This document shows positions 23,239-27,968 of a stretch of DNA of 27,968 nt, piece by piece. The position numbers and the translations under genes are program-made. The notes beneath the pieces are model-generated. The model was not told the DNA's origin and did no database searches. It was given only the letters and a program-made list of their open reading frames with translations. How positions within the stretch are numbered: position 1 is the first letter of the stretch; every line of letters begins with the position of its first letter. This stretch comes from CAYYYJ01 sp964476045 (GTDB lineage Archaea > Aenigmatarchaeota > Aenigmatarchaeia > QMZP01 > JACQNV01), in the NCBI GenBank assembly GCA_964476045.1, contig CAYYYJ010000010.1, positions 1 to 27,968 of the forward strand, given 5' to 3'.

Positions 23239-23373
23239 TTAGCACCACGGGCAGACTATCTTTGAGAACAGCGATCCGGCGTTCGATGCCCCTGTACTCC
23301 CAAGGCCTATTATTATCAAGGCAGATATTATGAGGACGATTGCTATAACAACCACTAATATAGTGATTTCCAT
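23239..23373 (-). CDS. tiny pilin-like membrane protein
   Basis: 44 residues, ATG at 23373, TAA at 23239-23241. MEITILVVVIAIVLIISALI is a hydrophobic helix; the tail is GLGSTGASNAGSLFSKIV and ends CPWC, a C-terminal CxxC. Two bases separate it from the previous stop. The shared build with its neighbours supports a real gene. Confidence 0.65.
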   Translation of the reverse strand: MEITILVVVIAIVLIISALIIIGLGSTGASNAGSLFSKIVCPWC

Positions 23374-23375
23374 AA

Positions 23376-23546
23376 CTATCTAACGCCACCCTCGAACATA
23401 CTTCCAATCTTTGCTATGTCTACTGCCTTGCTTCCTTTTGGTGAAAATGCGCTAAGCATCACTGTAGCTATGAGGATTACAGCTATTATGGAAATAATTA
23501 TTGTCAGGGCAGTTTCTAGATTCATGCCTACAACAAATCCTTTCAT
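23376..23546 (-). CDS. tiny pilin-like membrane protein
   Basis: 56 residues, ATG at 23546, TAG at 23376-23378. MKGFVVGMNLETALTIIISI gives a leader with KG and Gly-Met, a Glu before the hydrophobic helix, then a short tail (SPKGSKAVDIAKIGSMFEGG). First gene of the three-gene set; leaderless start from the TATA box at 23568-23577. Confidence 0.68.
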   Translation of the reverse strand: MKGFVVGMNLETALTIIISIIAVILIATVMLSAFSPKGSKAVDIAKIGSMFEGGVR

Positions 23547-23567
23547 AGATATGTTTTAGCTTTCCAG

Positions 23568-23577
23568 GATATAAACA
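23568..23577 (-). promoter_or_regulatory. TATA box of the tiny-pilin operon
   Basis: Minus-strand GTTTATATCC about 22-31 bases upstream of the ATG at 23546, the usual spacing for a leaderless archaeal start. The rest of 23578-23700 is non-coding and carries the promoter of the plus-strand gene at 23701. Confidence 0.5.
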
Positions 23578-23700
23578 TTGGTTATGGTTTCTGCGAGAAT
23601 GGCTGAAAAAGCGATTAAACTGCACTTCCAGCTTTCCGATAGGATTAGCCAGATTTCTAGAACTAATGCTTATTAGACTACTTACGAAGTATTTCATAGT

Positions 23701-24249
23701 ATGTCAGAGATTGAAAATCTGCAGAGAAAGTTTAAAGGGTTTTTCGATGAAATAGGCAAGGAAGGCGTTGATGAGGTTTTGGTGCGCCAGCCTGTGCAAA
23801 CCCTTGAATCGCTTCACACAAACGTGAGGTTTGCCCTCGATGAGCTGAAAGGAGAAGAGGAGGCCTGGAGCCAAAGAGGGGATTATGTATCCAGTATTGG
23901 CAGGGCTCTCGGCATGGCTGCAGGATTGGCTATAGGACTCCAATATAAGTTGCATGCAGTTGGGGGCGTTGCCCGTGATATTGTCTATAAGATATTTGAA
24001 AAAACACATGGATTTGAGGTATTGTATAATTCTGAGGCTATAGAAAAAATGAATACGATGGCCGATGAAGCTACAAGGATACCATACGGCGTGCTTGGGC
24101 TGGCTGCAGGAGCTGTAGCAGGCGCCTTTTCGACAGCAATTGCTTATTACGTTCTTGCAGGGAATCCTGAAAGAAGGAGAGATATAAGAAGGTTGGATGG
24201 CATCTATGCAAAAACAGAATTCTTGATAAAGAGAATGAGAAAAAACTAA
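23701..24249 (+). CDS. unknown protein with two hydrophobic segments
   Basis: 182 residues, not recognised. An acidic helical N-terminal part (1-60) precedes a Gly/Ala-rich hydrophobic segment (about 62-80, ALGMAAGLAIGLQ). A second one follows at about 130-152 (YGVLGLAAGAVAGAFSTAIAYYVL), and the C terminus is basic (RRRDIRRL...KRMRKN). Probably an integral membrane protein with cytosolic ends. It diverges from the tiny-pilin operon; a TATA-like TGCTTATTAG (23666-23675) is about 30 bases before the ATG. Confidence 0.6.
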   Translation: MSEIENLQRKFKGFFDEIGKEGVDEVLVRQPVQTLESLHTNVRFALDELKGEEEAWSQRGDYVSSIGRALGMAAGLAIGLQYKLHAVGGVARDIVYKIFEKTHGFEVLYNSEAIEKMNTMADEATRIPYGVLGLAAGAVAGAFSTAIAYYVLAGNPERRRDIRRLDGIYAKTEFLIKRMRKN

Positions 24250-24273
24250 TTCATGGCCGTTAAGGTCTCAACA

Positions 24274-25080
24274 CTAGCCTGTTTCCATGCTTTTTTCTTG
24301 GGTATCCAAATTACCTATTGCATTGAAAATAAGCTTTTTGAGCTTTGGGACAGTTTTTTCAAAAGAGCCTTCTATCGATGTTTGGGTTATAGGGCCGTTT
24401 CTGAGGCCAGTTGCATAGTTTGTCACAACCCCTATCGCAGCATATTTTATGCTGAGGAGCTTTGCAATCTGGGCCTCTGTAGGCACTTCCATGCCTACAA
24501 CAAGATTCTTTTTGAAAATTCCTTTCAGGAACGCTATTTCAGCTGGAGTTTCAAGCCTTGAACCGTCCACACATAAAACATATGTGGTATCATCGAATAA
24601 TTGGATTTTTTCTCTCTGAGCCGATTTTTTAATAACCTCAGAGAGTCCAGGGTCAAAAGGGACGCTCATGTCAGCAACTTCGAGCCCCAGATCGTCTATT
24701 GTCAGGTCCCTGTTCACAAAATCTATAAAATCCCTGATAAGGGTTAATGAGCCTGGAGGAAGTTCTTTCTGCAGGCTTCCGCACATATTGACTGAGATTA
24801 CTTTGTCTATGCCAGCCTGATACAGCCCTACGAGTATAGATTTGTAATCAACTTCATGCGCTGAGAACTTGGCCCTGTCAGAGTTCCCTACAGCATACCT
24901 GTTAATAAAAATAGCTGAAGATCCGTTGACCCTTGTCTCTTTCCCAAGAAATGTTTTGTCTGTCTGAACTCCACGCGACTTATAAAAAGCATGAATTTTA
25001 GTGTCTATAGAAATTTCCTTTAAGTAAGAATCAAAACCACTTCCACATATTATCGCGATAGACGGCTTCGTAGCTTTCAG
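24274..25080 (-). CDS. MTAP/PNP-family nucleoside phosphorylase, start codon unclear
   Basis: 268 residues if started at the CTG at 25080, the normal family length. IAIICGSGFD is the N-terminal phosphate-binding strand. Further on are FSAHEVDYK, VNMCGSLQ, the purine-site region CVDGSRLETPAE, and GMEVPTEAQIAKLL...GVVTNYATG. Such enzymes split 5'-methylthioadenosine or purine nucleosides with phosphate. The reading frame has no ATG, GTG or TTG before residue ~99. An ATG overlapping the upstream stop (TAATG at 25092-25095) is out of frame and meets TAG two codons later. So either a non-AUG start, or a frameshift in the first codons, must be assumed. An AGGAG lies at 25083-25087, only two bases before the CTG. 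Starting at the internal ATG (24786) would remove the phosphate site. Confidence 0.78.
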   Translation of the reverse strand: MKATKPSIAIICGSGFDSYLKEISIDTKIHAFYKSRGVQTDKTFLGKETRVNGSSAIFINRYAVGNSDRAKFSAHEVDYKSILVGLYQAGIDKVISVNMCGSLQKELPPGSLTLIRDFIDFVNRDLTIDDLGLEVADMSVPFDPGLSEVIKKSAQREKIQLFDDTTYVLCVDGSRLETPAEIAFLKGIFKKNLVVGMEVPTEAQIAKLLSIKYAAIGVVTNYATGLRNGPITQTSIEGSFEKTVPKLKKLIFNAIGNLDTQEKSMETG

Positions 25081-25093
25081 GTCTCCTATAGCA

Positions 25094-25417
25094 TTAGAGC
25101 GAATTTGCAGAACTGGCTTTGAAATTTTTCAACAGCTCTTCCTGCTTTTTTTTCTTTTCCTTGTCCTTTTCTTTCTTCATTTCCTCTTTGAGTTTAGGCA
25201 ATTTGATCTCGAACTTGCATTTAGAGCAGGTTATGGCAAAAGGCCTTTCCCATTTAGGTGCTATGTGTTCTTCGTGGAGGCACTCAGGGCATTTGTAATC
25301 TACCTCTGCTGTCTCAGAATTAATTTTAACTAGAACTTTCATCTTGCCTGTGTCTTGTCCTGCTTTATTTTTTACTGATCTGTTTGAGACAAACCTGAAT
25401 TTCCGCTCAGTTTCCAT
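25094..25417 (-). CDS. zinc-ribbon protein with charged C-terminal helix
   Basis: 107 residues from the ATG at 25417 (METERKFRF). The open frame continues upstream, but that part lies inside the pilin gene and is not protein-like. Two cysteine pairs, CPEC and CSKC, about 24 residues apart form a zinc ribbon on a beta region. The last 40 residues are Lys/Glu-rich helix (KLKEEMKKEKDKEKKKK). Likely nucleic-acid or protein binding; function unknown. Lies 32 bases after the pilin gene. Confidence 0.7.
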   Translation of the reverse strand: METERKFRFVSNRSVKNKAGQDTGKMKVLVKINSETAEVDYKCPECLHEEHIAPKWERPFAITCSKCKFEIKLPKLKEEMKKEKDKEKKKKQEELLKNFKASSANSL

Positions 25418-25449
25418 ATCGTATCTATTCTCAGTCCAGCTTAAAAGCT

Positions 25450-25752
25450 TTATTTTCCCGGGATCAGATTCTTCGTTATGCTTGTTATCTCTGAACCGCC
25501 TTTGGTTATGACGTTTTCTCCACCAATTGTATGGATAACCAGGAATATCATCACTGCGACAAACAATATTGTGAAGATGAGTATGATCCATCCTGTCTGG
25601 CCCTTCAGCCCTTTTCTTCCGAAAACTGGAAACCGATCATTCGGGATCGGTTTCGACCCTTTGCAGTGTTGAGATCCCAAAAGAAGGGATTTACTTTTGC
25701 CTTTCAGCCCTTTTCTTCTAGCCAAATAGAAGTAATTCAAAAATTCTATCAT
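25450..25752 (-). CDS. pilin-like protein with an inserted element in its leader
   Basis: 100 residues. The C-terminal half is a normal small pilin: RKGLKGQTG leader end, hydrophobic helix WIILIFTILFVAVMIFLVI, then a 20-residue tail. The 45 residues before it contain a second copy of RKGLKG (residues 13-18, repeated at 46-51), and the 99 bases between equivalent positions are in frame. They include palindromic element B. The pre-helix leader is therefore 50 residues instead of about 18. Initiation at the ATG 25752 is supported by a minus-strand TATA-like CTTATATTC about 28 bases upstream. An internal TTG at residue 25 is an alternative start. Confidence 0.68.
   Translation of the reverse strand: MIEFLNYFYLARRKGLKGKSKSLLLGSQHCKGSKPIPNDRFPVFGRKGLKGQTGWIILIFTILFVAVMIFLVIHTIGGENVITKGGSEITSITKNLIPGK
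25600..25718 (-). repeat. palindromic repeat element, copy B, bounded by 20-base direct repeats
   Basis: Direct repeats 25600-25619 and 25699-25718 (19 of 20 identical, exactly 99 bases apart) enclose a perfect 10-base stem (25629-25638 with 25645-25654, GAAACCGATC/GATCGGTTTC). Next to it is the 35-base block shared with copy A. The tenth stem pair changes from T-A in copy A to C-G here, so pairing is conserved. Confidence 0.78.
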
Positions 25753-25765
25753 AAACTGAGAATAA

Positions 25766-25978
25766 TTAAATTCCTATGAATATAAGCGGCTGTTTGGAGA
25801 TCAAAACTTTTGTTAAGATATTTGCGACTGTGGCTATGTCTAGAGCGATCATTGCTGGGATAACAAACGCTGCTCCAAAGCCGCCTGTTAAAATTATTGA
25901 AGCTGCAATAACTGCTATTGTTGCAGCCATTATGGCCAGATCTATTGCCTGGTGGGGGTTCTTGACGATCCAGTCCAA
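25766..25978 (-). CDS. small hydrophobic protein, possibly truncated
   Basis: About 70 residues with two hydrophobic segments (about 13-31 and 34-50; IAASIILTGGFGAAFVIPAM in the middle). The frame opens with TTG at 25978; no ATG is near, so the start is uncertain. The end, KVLISKQPL, recurs as KVIISKQPL inside the large gene at 26386-27528, after which this protein stops within five residues. It may be a truncated relative of a larger membrane-associated protein. The frame ends 13 bases before the pilin start. Confidence 0.5.
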   Translation of the reverse strand: MDWIVKNPHQAIDLAIMAATIAVIAASIILTGGFGAAFVIPAMIALDIATVANILTKVLISKQPLIFIGI

Positions 25979-26024
25979 AGATTATATGTTTTGGGTCTTG
26001 GGTGTCGCATCTTGAAATCTGAAG

Positions 26025-26393
26025 CTACTCAGACTTGGCATCTTGGATTATTTTCAATGTCTCCTTGGTTATCTTGCCTTTTTCTTTCAGGTCTTTCTTG
26101 GCGGATTTGTAGAACTTGAGGAAGAGATCATAAACTACTTTGTTCTTGGGTGGATAGGTAGGTATTGCGATCTTTCTGCCGGTTTTTGGGATAGTTATCA
26201 ATTCTTTTCTAGCCCTCAGATCCAATTGCTTCTCATAATCGTTTAAGAATCTTTTTAGATTATTAGTCTTCCCAACTATTTCGTCTTCATACTCAATTAA
26301 ACTTCTAAATGCAGCCTCTTCTATACTTACAAATTCACGCATAGATATAGCGTGCATGTGAAGCCCATAGTGCGTTTCCCAATAATCAAGCAT
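26025..26393 (-). CDS. helical partner protein, unknown
   Basis: 122 residues, mostly helical and charged, not recognised. It begins MLDYWETHYGLHMHAISMRE, with three histidines in the first 14 residues. The start is secure: a strong Shine-Dalgarno GGAGGTGA lies eight bases before the ATG. It overlaps the end of the large upstream gene by eight bases, so the two are translated together. Size and position fit an accessory, immunity or antitoxin-like partner, but this rests on context only. Confidence 0.6.
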   Translation of the reverse strand: MLDYWETHYGLHMHAISMREFVSIEEAAFRSLIEYEDEIVGKTNNLKRFLNDYEKQLDLRARKELITIPKTGRKIAIPTYPPKNKVVYDLFLKFYKSAKKDLKEKGKITKETLKIIQDAKSE

Positions 26394-27528
26394 TTTTGGT
26401 CACCTCCCTCAGTAAATCTGATATTTGGGTAAATTCTTCTTTTAGATCAGTATCTAAATTCTTTATAATAGTGTTCACTTTTTGCATTAATACAGCGTCC
26501 TGAGGATTCAGGTTTTTTAGATAGGCTAAATTAGGCAATAAGTCATGTATATCGTCTCTAGGCAGACCATAATTATACCATTCATCTACTTTATTTAAAA
26601 GTTTTTTGCTCTCGATTTTCCATTCACCTAAAAGTTCTGGTCTAGCTTTCAGGGCTATTTTATCGGCAAACACTCTATGTTCAATTAAGTCGTACAACTC
26701 CTGTTTCGACTTTGTTGTAATCTTTAGATCAAATACCATATCAACTAACTTGGATTCAGAAGCTATTTTACCCTGAATCCTTAATTCATCTTTTAGAATT
26801 TCACTGTATTCATGCTCCAGTGCAAACCTCAGATATGGTTTTAAATTGTCCATCCCACCTCTACCAACAATCAGTTCATATGTCGTTGTGCCATCTGAAT
26901 TCCTTATAATTTTTGTGGCTAATGGCGCTGTCGTGAGCCTGTTATCAATCTTCACGTCGCTTATCTTGTTGATTATTTTTGATTTTGCAAGCTCTTCTGC
27001 AAACTCGTCAGAAAATCCTCTAGTTTTTATTGCTCCTTCTTTAGCGGCTTTCAGGCCTTCTTCAGAAAGCCCAATTTTTTTGAGCCTGTGCAAAGTTGTT
27101 TCAATTGGTTCTGCCAATATGGTGTCAGCTGTTTCTCTTGATTTGGTTCCAAGTTTTATTTTTCCCAGCTCTTTCTGTATCTTCCCTACAGCAGCCGCAT
27201 CCTTCCCAATCAGCCCAATCCTGTCCCCGAGCCGTCCGGCAAACCCTTCCAGCGCAAGATTTCCTATCCCAGATTTTATCCCTTTCGCTATAACGCCGGC
27301 GTTGGCCACGCCGACCAACCCGATTGTGACAATATCCCAGGCGTCCAGCGGCTGTTTGGAGATTATAACTTTTAGATCTTCGTTTTTGTGTTCAGAAGGA
27401 AACAAGCCGAACTCTATTCCGGTGAAGGTGTCTGGAGGAGCTTCAGAAGCAGTATTTTCCACAAATTCTTCTGTCTCAAAAAATCTATCAAATCCTAAGG
27501 CTGGACACGATGATTCCAAAAAAGACAT
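26386..27528 (-). CDS. large modular protein with His-Glu motif, possibly toxin-like
   Basis: 380 residues. The N-terminal 55 residues are acidic. A hydrophobic/Gly segment (about 60-90, DAWDIVTIGLVGVANAGVIA then GIGNLALEG) follows the repeated KVIISKQPL. The middle is helical and basic. Near residues 235-255, FALEHEYSEILKDEL has HE followed by a Glu four residues on, resembling but not matching the HExxH zinc-protease motif. The C-terminal 130 residues are helical. The build (leader, Gly-rich hydrophobic region, C-terminal domain, overlapping small partner) recalls polymorphic toxins, but no known toxin domain is recognised. The start is backed by AAGGAG before the ATG. It lies downstream of a small winged-helix gene. 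Confidence 0.6.
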   Translation of the reverse strand: MSFLESSCPALGFDRFFETEEFVENTASEAPPDTFTGIEFGLFPSEHKNEDLKVIISKQPLDAWDIVTIGLVGVANAGVIAKGIKSGIGNLALEGFAGRLGDRIGLIGKDAAAVGKIQKELGKIKLGTKSRETADTILAEPIETTLHRLKKIGLSEEGLKAAKEGAIKTRGFSDEFAEELAKSKIINKISDVKIDNRLTTAPLATKIIRNSDGTTTYELIVGRGGMDNLKPYLRFALEHEYSEILKDELRIQGKIASESKLVDMVFDLKITTKSKQELYDLIEHRVFADKIALKARPELLGEWKIESKKLLNKVDEWYNYGLPRDDIHDLLPNLAYLKNLNPQDAVLMQKVNTIIKNLDTDLKEEFTQISDLLREVTKNA

Positions 27529-27538
27529 TCATTGCTCC

Positions 27539-27814
27539 TTAAATAAATCCTCTTTTTCTCAAGGATTCATAGTTTTCAACTTCTTTCTTGCCTTTTTCTG
27601 TAAGGATGTATGCATCTTTGGTTTCTTTGATCCATCTAAGCTGTTTTAGACTCTCAACTGTCTTAGAAAAATTATCTTCTGGTTTAACTAAGAAGCCATT
27701 ATTTTTGAAAGATTCATATATTTTTTGGTTGTCTTTACTGTTAGCTTCTATGAGAGCTATGGTTGCATGTATGTTAGTTATCCACATAGAACCCCTAGCA
27801 TCTACATCTGTCAT
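27539..27814 (-). CDS. winged-helix regulator-like protein
   Basis: 91 residues. The C-terminal half fits a winged helix: FSKTVESLKQLRWIKETKDAYILTEKG followed by KEVENYESLRKRG, as in archaeal wHTH proteins that end in a T-E-K-G wing. The N-terminal half is helical. The start is firm: GGAGGTGA lies five bases before the ATG, which overlaps the preceding stop (ATGA). Its stop overlaps the Shine-Dalgarno of the large gene downstream, so the set is one operon and it probably regulates it. Confidence 0.65.
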   Translation of the reverse strand: MTDVDARGSMWITNIHATIALIEANSKDNQKIYESFKNNGFLVKPEDNFSKTVESLKQLRWIKETKDAYILTEKGKKEVENYESLRKRGFI

Positions 27815-27897
27815 GTTCTCACCTCCGGTATAATTTTAAATAAATCAAGAATTTCTTTCTCTGAATCTCGTTGATCTAAAATCTTATCGTTTTTCAT
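27811..27897 (-). CDS. 28-residue leader ORF
   Basis: ATG at 27897 to TGA at 27811-27813, overlapping the next start by four bases. MKNDKILDQRD...KIIPEVRT is polar and unrecognised. Its frame runs on upstream for about 20 codons without a further ATG, so it could also be the end of a gene with an alternative start. The coupling supports translation; function unknown. Confidence 0.4.
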   Translation of the reverse strand: MKNDKILDQRDSEKEILDLFKIIPEVRT

Positions 27898-27968
27898 TTT
27901 ATTATTGAAGAGGCTGGACTGCACCCCAAACGACGTACAAATAGTTAAGTTTATGTTCTAATAGAAAT

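Noticed and set aside
23452..23697. 81-codon minus-strand frame
   Set aside because: Out of frame over the tiny pilin at 23376-23546 and over promoter sequence, with a His/Cys/Asn-rich composition typical of shadows.
25418..25591. N-terminal extension of the zinc-ribbon frame up to 25591
   Set aside because: Overlaps the pilin gene in another frame and reads as low-quality His/Asn/Arg-rich sequence; the ATG at 25417 is preferred.
26846..27649. 267-codon plus-strand open frame, rich in Ser, Phe and Pro
   Set aside because: Antisense to the large coupled gene at 26386-27528, which has Shine-Dalgarno support. Its composition is what a reverse-strand shadow would give.

Overview
The window reads as archaeal chromosome of low to moderate GC. 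It has TATA-like boxes 20-30 bases before many start codons (leaderless promoters), a tRNA-Cys with an intron at the canonical archaeal 37/38 position, a cluster of small pilin-like proteins, an ATPase of the archaeal DUF234 type and several nucleotidyltransferase/HEPN gene pairs. Gene packing and content suggest a DPANN-type archaeon, but the lineage cannot be fixed from the sequence alone. Inside operons, genes couple by ATGA overlaps or strong Shine-Dalgarno sequences.

Layout. 1-3.5 kb: the 3' part of a large alpha/beta-hydrolase plus M23-like protein, then an unknown helical-repeat protein. 3.7-6.2 kb: a DUF234 ATPase and a nucleotidyltransferase pair. 6.4-7.1 kb: a nitrilase-family amidase. 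7.1-14.1 kb (minus strand): a 2-oxoacid dehydrogenase locus (E1-alpha, E1-beta, E2, no E3) interspersed with an aspartate-racemase-like gene, a HIT protein, a carbinolamine dehydratase, a GNAT-like fragment and two nucleotidyltransferase/HEPN modules. One of these is a textbook MntA/HepT type VII toxin-antitoxin pair. 14.2-16.1 kb: a regulator with two XRE-like helix-turn-helix domains around a sigma-region-4-like segment, then a DUF2283/BECR-type toxin-antitoxin pair next to a glutaredoxin-like gene. 16.1-19.4 kb: a secreted phospholipase-D-type protein, a membrane-anchored hydrolase, tRNA-Cys and a ThiI-like protein without its PP-loop signature. 19.4-23.5 kb: a winged-helix gene and nine pilin-like or single-membrane-segment proteins, three of them 44-56 residues long. 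23.7-28 kb: an unknown membrane protein, a nucleoside phosphorylase lacking an obvious start codon, a zinc-ribbon protein, another pilin whose leader carries a 99-base insertion, and a cluster resembling a toxin with a partner and a small regulator.

Most interesting observation: two unrelated toxin-antitoxin cassettes sit directly behind a housekeeping gene, and a second, diverged copy of that gene's 3' end follows each cassette. For MntA/HepT this is the last 129 bases of E1-beta (101/129 identical); for the DUF2283 pair it is the last 54 bases of the glutaredoxin-like gene (47/54 identical). In both, the duplicated tail starts at exactly the final A of the cassette's last stop codon. This looks like a common way of inserting defence cassettes into gene ends while the host gene keeps a complete tail. 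A second theme is a palindromic element of about 95 bases, present next to tRNA-Cys and again, inverted, inside a pilin leader.
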